Positions 11,213 through 20,869 of a DNA stretch of 64,000 nt are shown here, piece after piece (positions within the stretch are counted from its first letter, which is position 1; each line of letters starts with the position of its first letter). The notes under the pieces are model-generated. The model ran no database searches and was not told where the DNA came from. It saw nothing but the letters and a program-made list of their open reading frames with translations. Source of the DNA: Diploptera punctata. Its lineage: Eukaryota > Arthropoda > Insecta > Blattodea > Blaberidae. The translations under genes and the position numbers were made by a program. The stretch lies in NCBI GenBank assembly GCA_030220185.1, contig JASPKZ010008350.1, forward strand, positions 1,460,501 to 1,524,500, in the 5' to 3' direction.

Positions 11213-11794
11213 TAGAGACCGGATTATATGCAACAAAACAAGCTCGAAATATGCATGAAAAATGTCAATATATGAAATACCAAATAATAAAAAAATACTT
11301 TATTAGATATTTTATTTCTAAATTGACATGATAATTAGTATTTTATTATCTAGGCCTATTTGTTAATATTATCATTTATCACTGATAAATTATAAATTAT
11401 CAATCAGTATCAGGCAAAAGTCTTGTTCACAAATTAAAATATTCTACATTTTGCTACCTTTGTAAACAGAAATGATCAGGTACTGTTCCAAATGTACTTG
11501 AAAAAAAAATTATGGCACAACTCTTGATGGTGAAAAGTTAAAAGTTTTGAAGAACGATTCACACTAGTAAGTTGTTACATGTGTTGTCTCCTTTGAGGTC
11601 AAAATCCGGCGGCATAAGGGGCCAATCATAGATATATACCAATCGTTATTGAAAGAATTTCAACAAATACATTTATTAATTGAATTTCTAAGTTAAGAGA
11701 GTTATCAGATGACTGAAAGTAAGTAATGGTCTCTTAAACCAATCAATGGTAAATTAGCACTTACTTCTGATGCAGTATTTCTATCGTTCGCTTC

Positions 11795-11866
11795 AGTAGA
11801 ACAGTCGGTAAGGTGCTTTCTTGCAACGACGCAGGCCCAGGTTCGATCCTGCTCAGGATTTTTTAA
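11795..11866 (+). mobile_element. tRNA-like unit 1 of cluster
   Basis: GCTTCAGTAGAACAGTCGG resembles the D-arm/A-box, and GCCCAGGTTCGATCCTGC is a good T-arm/B-box. An oligo-T run follows. The ends do not form an acceptor stem, so it is a tRNA-derived repeat head, not a functional tRNA. Confidence 0.6.
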
Positions 11867-11960
11867 ATAACGATTTTTATAATGCTTACACGTTACCAGG
11901 CTATGTTATATAAATACATTTGTATATAGAGGGTAATTAATTAATTAAAGGAAATAGCTC

Positions 11961-11965
11961 ACACT

Positions 11966-11997
<32 letters not shown>

Positions 11998-12006
11998 TAT
12001 ATATAT
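11961..12006 (+). repeat. (AC)n-(AT)n microsatellite
   Basis: A run of about 15 AC units followed by a short AT run. Confidence 0.95.
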
Positions 12007-12202
12007 AATGAATAACGATTGTAAAATCTCGTTACTTTGTTTAAAACAACAAGGCATTACAAGATTGTTTATTTCCACTACCAATGTAAAATGCTTCTGA
12101 TTAATTTAAATTAAGTCAAGTTAATATATAATTTCATTAGGCTATACAAGTAAATCCTGGAATATTGCATCGCTTCATACAGACAACTTCTAGTAGGGAA
12201 TG

Positions 12203-12277
12203 GTTGTGGTCTAGTGGAGGGAGCTTCTATTCTCATGCAGGCGGTCGCGTGTTCGATCCCGCTATCCTACTTTTTTT
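12203..12277 (+). mobile_element. tRNA-like unit 2 of cluster
   Basis: GGTTGTGGTCTAGTGG (A-box region) and GTGTTCGATCCCGC (B-box) lie at tRNA spacing, followed by T-rich sequence. The acceptor arm does not pair. It is a tRNA-derived head unrelated in sequence to its neighbours. Confidence 0.6.
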
Positions 12278-12544
12278 TCCTCTCGTCCTTATCTCAATTA
12301 ATTTTCTTTCTTTTTTTTTTTTTTTTGCTTTGTTTTATTTACAGCATTTACCGCACTACGCGAAATTATTTTTCATTGCACGACACACAACAAAATAGAA
12401 TGGATTTTAGTTTCTCAAATTGTTGTATACTTGTGAACCAAACAACTGGCCTCTGGTCATGCGCAGTGGCTTCGTTCTGGGACTTAGGAAAATTACCTGT
12501 GCGCCAACAATTATTTCAAAGGCTGTACGCTAGTAAGTTTGTCT

Positions 12545-12635
12545 TCGATCGCTCAAGGCGCTCAGATGGTGTAATTGCTATCTTACTGATGTACAGAATC
12601 AGAGATCCAGGGTTCAAGTCACTGTTCGAGCATCA
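12545..12635 (+). mobile_element. tRNA-like unit 3 of cluster
   Basis: TCAGATGGTGTAATTGC with the B-box-like GGGTTCAAGTCAC at tRNA spacing. It is directly followed by unit 4. Confidence 0.45.
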
Positions 12636-12642
12636 TTTAGTG

Positions 12643-12708
12643 AACGCTTAGCTCAGTGCATAGGATTCGTATGCAAGAGGTCACAGGTTCGATTTCCGAT
12701 GAGGTTGA
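12643..12708 (+). mobile_element. tRNA-like unit 4 of cluster
   Basis: CGCTTAGCTCAGTGCATAGG is a convincing A-box/D-arm, and CACAGGTTCGATTTCCGATG a T-arm. An oligo-T follows. The acceptor stem is not paired. Confidence 0.6.
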
Positions 12709-12716
12709 GTTTTTTA

Positions 12717-12900
12717 GTCCGTCGCCGTGGAGCAGTCGGTAGAGTCCCTACCTTCCACTCCGGTGACCCGGGCTCGATTCCCGGCGGGGTAGGCGATTTT
12801 AAATCTCTACCTTGGGTCTGGGAGTATGTCCTGTCCATGTGTCTATATATGAGAATAAAAAGAAAGTTAACAGAAAGGGAAACAGGAAGGAAAAAGTGAT
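12717..12900 (+). mobile_element. SINE family C with tRNA-Gly(TCC)-like head, copy 1
   Basis: GTGGAGCAGTCGGTAGAG, then CCTTCCACTCCGGTGACCCG and GGCTCGATTCCCGGC. The anticodon arm with TCC and the T-arm closely resemble tRNA-Gly(TCC). The D-arm and acceptor stem do not fit a working tRNA. Related heads occur on the minus strand at 19198-19277 and 28660-28752. The tail runs on to a (TA)n array. Confidence 0.7.
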
Positions 12901-12907
12901 TAAAATG

Positions 12908-12955
<48 letters not shown>
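12908..12955. repeat. (TA)n microsatellite
   Basis: About 23 TA units with one phase break. Frames reading IYIYIY through it are artefacts. Confidence 0.95.
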
Positions 12956-13440
12956 GAACAGAAAAGGACCGTTGTACGTCAACTGAAGTAATTGGGCAGT
13001 ATTTGAATTTGGTTGCTATTTTGGCACTTATTATTTCTGGCAGAAGCTCGCCGTTATAAAGCTATTAATTTGACACAAAGTTCAAAGCCTGGGTTTATCG
13101 TTCAAAATGTTTTCAAACTGTTCCTTAGGTTTCCTTGGGAATACCTTCGGCAATAAGGAGTTCAATTGACGGATTTTATCCATTAACTGAATAGATTCAA
13201 TCAATGCCAAATCTTGAGTTTCGAGCTTTTTAATAGTTACGGGTATATGGTAAAAATGAGTGCTTAATCACAGCTATGTTTTTTTTAATACTGGAATCGA
13301 TAAATGCTTCCTTGCACTGATAAACTGCCAAAGCCTCTGCACTATCGAAATCGTTTACTGTACTTTTGATGTCCTCGAAATGTTCATTGTAAGAACACAG
13401 ATTTTTAACATGTAAATATAGTGCGAAAATATCACTAGTT
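12955..13440 (-). pseudogene. hAT transposase, C-terminal remnant
   Basis: Reading the minus strand in shifting frames gives KNLCSYNEHFEDIKSTVNDF, then SAEALAVYQCKEAFIDSS, IKKLETQDLALIESIQ and, close to the left end, FKYCPITSVDVQRSFS (12960-13010). The last block is the hATC dimerisation signature (P.TS..VERxFS in the family), and the SIQLMDK-type helix before it is also typical. In the family the protein excises and reinserts the element, leaving 8-bp duplications. Several stops and frameshifts, and the (TA)n plus tRNA-like cluster that interrupts the end, make it dead. It is only the last quarter or so of a transposase of about 600 residues. Confidence 0.75.
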
Positions 13441-13502
13441 TTTAATTAAAATATGCAATAACAGGCGAAAAAGGTGTAAATATGCATATAATCCGGTCTC
13501 TA

Positions 13503-13600
13503 ATTATGTGTCTCGGAGGAGGACCTGGTATTGAGCTGATCACGCATTCGGGGCGGGCCTCCATGTCCTTGTGTGGTCAAGAAAGTGTACAGAATAAATA

Positions 13601-13653
<53 letters not shown>
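13503..13653 (+). mobile_element. LINE 3' end with (ATT)n tail, right part
   Basis: CTGGTATTGAGCTGATCACG and TGTACAGAATAAATAAAG precede about 16 ATT units. A microsatellite-like 3' terminus after an AATAAA-like signal is typical of jockey/CR1-type LINEs. It continues from 11141-11212 across the hAT insertion. Confidence 0.65.
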
Positions 13654-13654
<1 letters not shown>

Positions 13655-13773
13655 GTGATCCAAAGTATCGGTCTCTCGACAGGTCGTGCCACTCTCAGGT
13701 CCGGGCGGCGCGGCGTGTCATGTAAAATGTACCTATATGGTGAGAGGTCACACTGCGACAAAGAAGATGAATA

Positions 13774-13777
13774 CACA

Positions 13778-13850
<73 letters not shown>

Positions 13851-13860
13851 TTATTTATTT
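13774..13860. repeat. compound (CA)n-(TA)n-(TTTA)n microsatellite
   Basis: Three simple repeats adjoin. The two overlapping frames through this stretch are artefacts. Confidence 0.95.
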
Positions 13861-13917
13861 ATATACAGAATTTTAATGTTTACACATCTTTCTGTGCCTA
13901 AAGTTTTATTTTTCTTC

Positions 13918-14942
13918 TCCACTCCTATCCATCCAATCCATGTCCTCCAGTCCTCTTGCTCTCATTCCAGTTCTTATTTCCTGCATCCACGAGATTCGAG
14001 GTCTTCCTCTCCTCCTTCTTCCAGGTGGACACTATTCCAATGTTTTCCTGGGTAATCTTTTTTTTTTTTTTTTTTTGCATTCGTCGTACGTGCCCATACA
14101 AATTTAATTGCTTATACCGTATATAATCTACTATTGAATAGCCAATATTAATTTTTTCTCTTATGACAGTATATCTTATTTTGTCTAATTTTGAACATCT
14201 TGCTGCTCTCCTCAAGAAATCCATTTCCATCGACATAAATTTTTGTTCTAATTATTTGTTGAATTTCCAAACTTCAGCTCCATATGTGACAGTACTTCTC
14301 ACTATTGAATTATATATTTGTAACTTACTTTTCCTGGTTATATGTCTGTTCCATAAGACTCCATTCATCATTGCTGTTATTGCTCTACCTTTATTTATTC
14401 TGCTCTTAATATCACTTTCTTGTTTATCCTCTTTATCTAATTTTACTCCCAGATACTCAAATTCTTCACATCCTTTAATATACCCCTTTTGATCTTCTAA
14501 TGTCAAATCTTCGGTTTCGGCTCCATATCCCATATAAAATGTTTTTTCTAAATTTATTTTCAAACCCCAGTTATCGTATTCATCCAATAATTTTCTGACC
14601 ATAAACTCCATGTCTTCATATTCTTGAGCAATTATCATTTGGTCATCCGCAAATAACAGTGTATATATTGTATCTGTTGTTCCATCTCCAATTGGTACTC
14701 CCATTCCTGCACATTTTTTGCCTAAAAGACTATTCTAAAATATAATTCATAATTAAAAGAAATTAGATAAAAATACACGATAAGATAAAGTGAAAGTACA
14801 ATAAATTCCAATCTTAATAATGTAGATAATAAATGCTTTCGATTTGAAGAAAAAACTCCAGTTTGACAGTGCTTTATGTATAAATATCTTAAATAATGTT
14901 GGTAACATGCTACAACCTTGACGAAGGCCTTTCGTTACTCTA
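13918..14942 (-). pseudogene. RTE-like LINE reverse transcriptase fragment with FADD box
   Basis: The minus-strand order is [20 protein letters not shown] (about 14880-14942, the RT palm box before the catalytic loop), then from 14704 MGVPIGDG..IYTLLFADDQMI with the catalytic FADD. LKINLEKTFYMGYG, then EYLGVKLDKE, ITRKSKLQIYNSIVRS and a second frame from 14236 with LDKIRYTVIREKI..YGHVRRMQ follow. An LLFADD..KTK..YLG order is standard for non-LTR reverse transcriptases. Roughly 170 bases of unrelated sequence separate the first two boxes. Frames change at 14240 and near 14080 (an oligo-A run), and the N-terminal half is missing. It is a dead, 5'-truncated copy. Confidence 0.82.
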
Positions 14943-15054
14943 ATATATATATATATATTGCATTTTATATAGTAATATTTTTTAAATATAGCAAGTATTA
15001 TATACATTTGGTATAAAATTAAAATTTATTTTAAAACAAATAATCTGCATATTA

Positions 15055-15354
15055 GAACTACGGGAGATGCGCTGGTTCAAGTCTCCAGGGAGGAAGACAT
15101 TTTCTCCTGAAATTTCGGCCAGTATGGGACCGGTGCTCATCCAGTGTCATGAAACATTTCGGTAGCTACAATAAGTAGCGACTTCAGGTTGAGAAGACCA
15201 GCTATAACGGGTGGGGGACCCGACACGATGACCACATATCACACTTACACAGGCTGGATGATCGTCTACCTCTGTGATTAATACATGTGGATGTGAGGCC
15301 AGCTGCCGACTGGTAGGCCAAGGGTCTTCTAGGCCTGTCGCGTCATGGAGTTTT
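15055..15354 (+). mobile_element. SINE family A, 5'-truncated copy
   Basis: It starts inside the tRNA-like head at GAACTACGGGAGATGCG, keeps the B-box GGTTCAAGTCTCC and the whole body, and ends in the subfamily-1 tail AGGCCTGTCGCG..GGAGTTTT. Confidence 0.85.
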
Positions 15355-15357
15355 ATT

Positions 15358-15530
15358 AGTATGGTTAGAATGATCCGGGAGATTAACATTAATCATGATT
15401 TGTGGTATGTGAATTGTAAAATGGATGATTGGAAGACATTAGCTGAGGATAGGAATGTATTTATATAAAGGCTATGTAGATATGTATGTCCGCGCCGCCA
15501 TAAACCTTGGTTCGGTAGTACAGTAAGTGA
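15358..15530 (+). mobile_element. LINE family F, degraded 3' end
   Basis: AACATTAATCATGATTTG, then GATGATTGGAAGACATTAGC and TATGTCCGCGCCGCCAT match the NINYDL..NDWKTLA..YVRAA region and 3' end of the copy at 23785. Confidence 0.6.
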
Positions 15531-15574
15531 AATTCAGTATTAATTTTTTCGTGAAGTTCCATTTTCATATATAG

Positions 15575-16407
15575 TCCAAGATCCGGCTGCAAGATTATTA
15601 CGTTCATCGAGTGTATGAAAAAAATCAATTTTTTTCATAAAATTGTGAATTTCTGAATACATTTTTGCCGAGTTGCCTATTAAAATTTGGCCACCACTAT
15701 GTTTAATTAAGATATAATTTAATTATTTATTCGAAATAATTTGATTTACTTGTTATTAAAATAAATTATAATCCAGTTCGCAGAAATCGATGTATAGAGC
15801 TTGAAAAGTTTTGGTTGCCATTGCACACTTGGCCGTAAACCTCCTCATGGCTACAGCAAGCTGTGACACCAATCATTAATAAAATGGCGGTAAGTACGTA
15901 TTTATTGTTTTATATTGTTCTCTCGCAGCGGGAAGTAAAACCACTGCCCTTTATGTATACTACGTACAATGTATATACAAAAATATATACAAAAGGTTGT
16001 GTTAATATACATTATACGAAACAAATCATAGCATTTTAAATGAACTGAACTTTATTTGAAGCAATATAAAACAATAAATACGTACTTACCGCCATTTTAT
16101 TACTGATTGGTGTCACAGCCTGCTGTAGCCGCGAGGAGGTTTACGGCCAAGTGTGCAATGGCAACCATAACTTTTGATGCTCTATACATCGATTTCTGCG
16201 AACTGGATTATAATTTATTTTAATAACAATTAAATCAAATTATTTCAAATAAATAAATTATACCGTATTTTAATTAAACACACTGGCGGCCGAATTTTAA
16301 TAGGCAACTCGGCAAATATGTATTCAGTAATTCACAAGTTTATGAAAAAACAATTGATTTTGTTCATACACTCGATGAACGTAATAATCTTGCAGCCAGA
16401 TCTTGGA
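15575..16407. mobile_element. foldback element with about 350-bp inverted arms
   Basis: 15575-15922 and 16058-16407 are inverted copies of each other. Examples are CCAAGATCCGGCTGCAAGAT against ATCTTGCAGCCAGATCTTGG, and AAATGGCGGTAAGTACG against CGTACTTACCGCCATTTTAT. The spacer at 15923-16057 recurs, inverted, at 18300-18470. There is no coding capacity. It is a foldback or MITE-type DNA element, superfamily unknown. Confidence 0.85.
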
Positions 16408-16532
16408 TTAATACATATTACTTTGAACTTCTCCCAATATTCATCGAGATGATAGGGCGAAATATTTTTAATATAGTGAAGAATGCAAAAATCGTAATTT
16501 TAAAATGAAGGCTTAACCTGGACTTTTTTACT

Positions 16533-16606
16533 CCAAGCGCGACAGGCCTAGAAGGACCTTGGCCTACCAGCCGGCTGCTGGCCTCACATCCAAATGTGTT
16601 ATTAAC
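16533..16606 (-). mobile_element. SINE family A, 3' fragment
   Basis: CGCGACAGGCCTAGAAGG, then CAGCCGGCTGCTGGCC and CACATCCA are the reverse complement of the subfamily-1 3' end. Confidence 0.75.
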
Positions 16607-16708
16607 TTGGACTAAATATGTCTAATTTAGCACAGATTAGTGTAGGCCTATATCAATAACTTTATTTAGATCAAGCTCATAAATATAAGGTCTAGCTAAT
16701 GTACAACA

Positions 16709-17101
16709 ATAATAATAATAATAATAATAATAATGATTTATTTTAGCTGGCAGAGTTAAGGCCATAAGGCCTTCTCTTCCACTCAACCAGCGAATAGTAA
16801 AATTATACAAAAATTACGTACAAATTACGTACATATTACATATTAAAATACAGACTAAACAAAATACAATGATGATGGATCTAATACTAGCTAATGCTAA
16901 CAAAAACATAGAATATAATAAAATTAAAATGATATAAAATAAAGTAAGTAGCTTCCTACATGATTATTAATAGAATGCTCTATATAGTTGTTATGTAGTT
17001 AATGTTTTCATTGTGTCGAACTTATGATATCAGTTAATTTGGATTTAAATAATGATAGCGATTGACAGTCCCTGACATGACTGGGAAGTGAGTTCCATGC
17101 T
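16709..17101 (-). mobile_element. jockey/CR1-like LINE, 3' untranslated region and (ATT)n tail
   Basis: On the minus strand the end carries GAAGAGAAGGCCTTATGG followed by CCTTAACTCTGCCAGC (with an AAGGCC/GGCCTT hairpin), then an ATT microsatellite tail at 16709-16733. It follows directly on the reverse-transcriptase frame whose stop is at 17102. Confidence 0.75.
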
Positions 17102-18079
17102 CTAGCCATAGATATTGTAAGATTCAGAGTACAGACAGGTCCTGTGTTGTGGTATCAAAAGTAAAGAAGAGTCTTGTGATCTTGTTCCTAAATTGTGATG
17201 AGCCGATAAATGTTGAAAACGTGTTGTTAAATAAGTTGGTAAATATGTGTGCAGAATTTGGAATAGTAAGGTATGTGAATGTAAAGTTCTTCTGTCATTT
17301 AGGCGTAGCCATGATAAGGCCTGAAATGAAGGAGACACGTGGTCATAACGACGGAGATTGAATATAAATCGAATACACGCATTATGAGCACGCTGTAGTC
17401 TGTCAGATAGATCAGTTGTCAGATTAGTCAGTAATATGTCGCAGTAGTCGAAGTGTGGCATTATAAGAGTCTGTACAAGTATTTGTTTTAATTTTGTAGG
17501 AAGGAAGTTTTTAAAACTATTTAGGGAGTGAAGAATTGAGAACACTTTCTTGCAGGTATTATTCACCTGGATTTTCCAGTCTAGGTGTTGGTCCATATAG
17601 ATACCCAGATTTTTTATTACTGAGCTGTAGGGGATATTTTTGTCATTTAGGAGAATGGTAGGGATATTTCCGTAATTTATAATGCTTTGGATTCGCCGAT
17701 GTCCTATAATTATGCACTGTGTCTTGTCAGTATTTAGATTAAGTCCATGTTTCTTCGACCATTGGGAAATTGAGTCTAGGTCACTATTTAATTTGTCTAG
17801 TGTGTCATGTACATCGTCAGGATGGGAGTGAATGTAAATTTGCAAATCGTCAGCGTATAGGTGATATCGACAATAGGTAAGTCTAGTGGATATATCGTTA
17901 ACATAGATAGAGAACAGAAGTGGTCCTAACACTGAACCTTGTTGGACGCCACCCTTCAGTGATGTCTTATGAATAAAAATTACGATGCGAGGTTCGGAAG
18001 TGGTTTTTACAGAATCGAGGAAAATGTTTAAAAATCGAACGATAACGACGTTTTTAATTTCCGAGAATCTGTAAAACAC
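17102..18079 (-). pseudogene. jockey/CR1-like LINE reverse transcriptase, 5'-truncated
   Basis: This is the longest open frame of the window (325 codons). It encodes the second half of a non-LTR reverse transcriptase, which copies the element RNA at a nicked target. Visible boxes: [20 protein letters not shown] (residues 44-63), the catalytic YADDLQIY (75-82), [13 protein letters not shown], then [19 protein letters not shown]. The thumb and C-terminal part follow, with [20 protein letters not shown] and a [11 protein letters not shown] segment. No stop or frameshift interrupts these boxes, so the copy is comparatively young. It starts abruptly near 18080 without the endonuclease and fingers domains, as expected for 5' truncation. 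The apparent start methionine is not a real start. A complete ORF2 would be near 900-1000 residues. Confidence 0.88.
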
Positions 18080-18284
18080 TTCAGAAACATGCGTAGTACA
18101 TTATTTTTTGCGCGATGTTGTTTTCAAAATAATAAATAATAGTAAAATAATATCTTTGTTGGAAATATTTGCGTTCGTTATAAACAATTGACTAATGTTA
18201 ACAGTGTGGGCAATGTTCATTAGTTGAAACAACAGAAAACAGACCAATTTGTAATAAAATAACAGGAGGCCGTGAGACCATTTA

Positions 18285-18470
18285 GTTATAAAATGGCGGC
18301 AAGTACTTATTTATTGTTTTATATTGTTTCAAATAAATTTCAATTATTTTAAAATGCAGTGATTTGTTTCGTATGTTAACACTACCTTTTGGATATTTTT
18401 TGTATATACATTGTATGTAGTATACATAGAGGGCAGTGGTTTTACTTCCCACACGCGTGTTTGTAATATG
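18285..18470 (+). repeat. foldback element fragment (matches the loop of 15575-16407)
   Basis: AAAATGGCGGCAAGTACTTA, then TATTGTTTTATATTG, GATTTGTTTCGTAT, GTATATACATTGTA and GCAGTGGTTTTACTTCCC match the reverse complement of 15930-16100 in order. Confidence 0.75.
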
Positions 18471-18804
18471 TAATATTACAGTATAGTTATTTAGGTTGGC
18501 AACCCTGAATTGTAGGAAGTTGAACTTTCAATCATGGTCGACATGGCTGTAAGTACGACAAAACGCACTATCGCGCAATAATTAATAAGGATTTTAACAA
18601 ATTTAGAAGACTTAATTTATGTTTATGCATTAGCTATGCAACGCAACATTTATTTTTACATCTTCATAGCATGATTTTTTTTATTCTTTGTTGTCTTAAA
18701 ATTTATATGATTAAAATAATGTAAGAATGAATTTGTATTTAAAAACAAAAAGGACCTATATGCATGTTAAATGATGCAGCTATTGATTATACTTTATATG
18801 TTTA

Positions 18805-19090
18805 AAAGTCCACCGCTGTGTACTCCCGGTAGAGCACTGCCTTATCACGCAGCGGGCCCGGGTTCGATTCCCGGTCAGGTCAGATTCCTGGTTATGTTTT
18901 TCTTTTCGGAGTTTTTCCTCATCATAAGTCAAATGTCAGGTAGCTTAGAGGCCCAAAAAGTCCCCGAACATCACCATCATCATCCCACGGTGTGGAAAGC
19001 AACGGGAAGCTACCACACCTGCAATTCCCTGGTAAAGCTGCAAAGCATAGCATGAAAATGCTATAATTGCAGTGAAAGACCCGCCTAAGT
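18805..19090 (+). mobile_element. tRNA-derived SINE, family B, copy 2
   Basis: TCCACCGCTGTGTACTCCCG, GGTAGAGCACTGCC (D-arm) and GGGTTCGATTCCCGG (B-box) form the head. The body has GGAGTTTTTCCTCA, CATCATCATCCCAC, GTGTGGAAAGCAACGGGAAG and GCATAGCATGAAAATGC. The 3' end stops near AAAGACCCGCC, so the terminal GGGCAG block is lost. Confidence 0.88.
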
Positions 19091-19139
19091 TGGAACAGTA
19101 TAGAATATAATATTTTTTTAGAGGAATTAAACCCAATGG

Positions 19140-19277
19140 GTACAACTTGAACACTACACACACCCAGTCCCAAGGTTGAGATTTGTTTTAAAAATCCCTT
19201 ACCCCGCAGAGAATCGAACCCGGATCGCCGGAGTGGAAGGTAGGGACTCTACTGACTACGCCACAGCGACGGACATA
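19140..19277 (-). mobile_element. SINE family C (tRNA-Gly-like head), copy 2
   Basis: On the minus strand: GTCGCTGTGGCGTAGTCAG, TAGAGTCCCTACCTTCCACTC, GGCGATCCGGGTTCGATTC. The tRNA-like head matches 12717 closely. Confidence 0.75.
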
Positions 19278-19279
19278 TA

Positions 19280-20060
19280 TATTTTAAGTATAGCTGAACT
19301 TTTATTGAAACAAAAATTACCTCATTTTCAGGTAAAATGAATGATATATTCAGGTTTGTTAGTATTAGACATAAAAAAGGACTTGTTTGCTTTAAATCTT
19401 CATTTGTACTCCGGCATAGAACGTTTCGGTCCATTGAGCACTTGCTACGTGGGTAAATAAAAGTAAACACGCCTTAAATTGCAGCGTAACCCCTTCCTAG
19501 AACCGAGTTATTCGTAGTGCATAAGAAAAAAGAAAAGTGATTGATAACCACGTACTATTGTTTATTTATGTAAACTCTGGGTGGTAAATGTACCATCTCC
19601 CTTCCTCAATTCCAGGTTCCAACTTGGTGGTCTAACCTGTCTTACAATAGTATCATTACACTCTTTTGTTTCTAGTCACGTGATTCCTTCAGTTATTCAG
19701 GCATTTGGTAGTAAGTCTCTGGAGCATGCCATTATTTTTGTGTTAAATTTCATCAAGGATGTAACCTTGTAGTGAATTAATTTCAATTTTCTCTAGGTAC
19801 TCATATAAACGTGGCTTAATGCTTATACGTTGTGCTCCGGGTTTAATGCATATATATTTTAAATTACAACTTTCCAGTATACCGCCATTTCTAATTTTCG
19901 GATTCCAGTGAAATAAAGAAGCGTCACTGTTATAAAGTAAAAAAAATCTCTTTAATTTGCTTACTTGTTATAGTAGCCACTAGATGGCAGTAAGACCGAG
20001 TTCCCGCTACCTGTCATGATAGAGAATATATATAAAGGAAAAATAAATGTTTGTCTAAGA
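19280..20060. other. unassigned stretch
   Basis: No recognised coding or repeat unit. Confidence 0.5.
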
Positions 20061-20061
20061 G

Positions 20062-20135
20062 ACTAGGTAACGTAAGTGGTAGCGCACTGACGTATCAATT
20101 CAAAGGTTCTGGATTCAAATCCCGGCTCAGGCGTT
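20062..20135 (+). mobile_element. isolated tRNA-like unit
   Basis: GTAAGTGGTAGCGCACTGAC (D-arm/A-box) and GGTTCTGGATTCAAATCCCG (T-arm/B-box) at tRNA spacing, then T-rich sequence. The acceptor ends do not pair. Probably another tRNA-derived SINE head. Confidence 0.55.
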
Positions 20136-20152
20136 TATTTTTATTTCATGTC

Positions 20153-20155
<3 letters not shown>

Positions 20156-20183
<28 letters not shown>

Positions 20184-20203
20184 CACACACACGCACACAC
20201 ACA
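20156..20203. repeat. (AT)n-(AC)n microsatellite
   Basis: Simple repeat bordering the left end of a MITE. Confidence 0.95.
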
Positions 20204-20752
20204 CAGGATGTTTCAGAATAAGTATTACAGACTTATAGGGGTCGTAGAGGGGACTTCGTAGATAAAGTTTTGATACAGAACCCATGTCCGGAAATATATC
20301 ATTTCGATGTAAAATAGGTTTGAATATTGAAGCAACACAATGGGTTGACATCGTGTGCCTTGTTTTTTTTTTTCAGAATAAGTATTACAGACTTCTAGGG
20401 GTTGTACTTCATATGTGGATCCACGTGGTGACCCTGTTGTTCGTAGCACAAAGTGTACCTGCGACGCATGTTTTCATACACACGCCCCATAAGACCTGGT
20501 GTGTGCTCAATAATTTCTGTTGCCGCCAGAATTCGTGCAAGAAGGTCTTCCTCTGACTTGACAGTACACTCCCTAGAAGTCTGTAATACTTATTTTGAAA
20601 CACAAGATACGATATAAGCCATTGCGTTTCGATCTTCAAACTTATTTTACATCGAAATGTAACGTTTCTGGACATGGGTTCATTATCAAAACGTTACCTA
20701 CGAAGTCCCCTCTACAACCCCTAGAAGTCTGTAATACTTATTCTGAAACACC

Positions 20753-20755
<3 letters not shown>
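20204..20755. mobile_element. mariner-type MITE with about 140-bp inverted ends, containing a second one
   Basis: The left arm begins CAGGATGTTTCAGAATAAG and runs on through TTACAGACTTATAGGGG, GGGGACTTCGTAG, CCATGTCC and TTTCGATGTAAAATAGG. Its inverse occupies 20610-20755, ending ACACCCTG. A related inner unit at about 20376-20604 has its own inverted ends (TTCAGAATAAGTATTACAGA at 20376-20395 and its inverse). The inner unit encodes a transposase tail (next entry). Microsatellites on both sides hide any TA duplication. Confidence 0.85.
20409..20562 (-). pseudogene. Tc1/mariner transposase, C-terminal tail
   Basis: The minus strand reads EEDLLARILAATEIIEHTPG, then LMGRVYENMRRRYTLCYEQQ and GHHVDP. 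This is the familiar end of mariner-type transposases (DLL.RI..A..II..TPG.F.RV..NM.RR...C.E..G.HFE). About 45 residues remain out of about 345, with no catalytic residues. It sits between the inner inverted repeats, so the MITE derives from this transposase's own element by internal deletion. Confidence 0.75.

Positions 20756-20756
<1 letters not shown>

Positions 20757-20794
<38 letters not shown>
20757..20794. repeat. (TA)n microsatellite
   Basis: About 18 TA units directly after the MITE end. Confidence 0.95.
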
Positions 20795-20798
<4 letters not shown>

Positions 20799-20869
20799 TT
20801 AGATACTTTTAATATATAGTCAATTGGCGTCAGTTACGTCACATAATCTATGATGTCCATGACATATGT

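Larger units (their letters stand above)
11213..13502. mobile_element. hAT transposon, 2290 bp, perfect TIR and 8-bp target duplication
   Basis: The ends TAGAGACCGGATTATATGCA (11213-11232) and its exact reverse complement (13483-13502) form 20-bp terminal inverted repeats. The octamer ATTATGTG directly flanks both sides (11205-11212, 13503-13510). An 8-bp duplication is diagnostic of hAT elements. The interior holds a minus-strand transposase remnant (12955-13440), a cluster of tRNA-like units (11790-12900) and one TAGGCCTA. It is non-autonomous now. Confidence 0.95.

Noticed and set aside
12717..12790. Functional tRNA-Gly(TCC) gene
   Set aside because: The anticodon and T-arm fit, but the acceptor stem does not pair and the D-arm is aberrant. 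The same head recurs mutated at 19198 and 28660 with SINE-like tails.
15330..15345. CTAGGCCTG in SINE A tails counted as the motif
   Set aside because: It is part of the SINE A consensus 3' end and lacks the second TA.
20284..20675. Overlapping 88-90 codon frames on both strands
   Set aside because: They arise because the two arms of the MITE are inverted copies of each other. Only the short minus-strand transposase tail has protein similarity.
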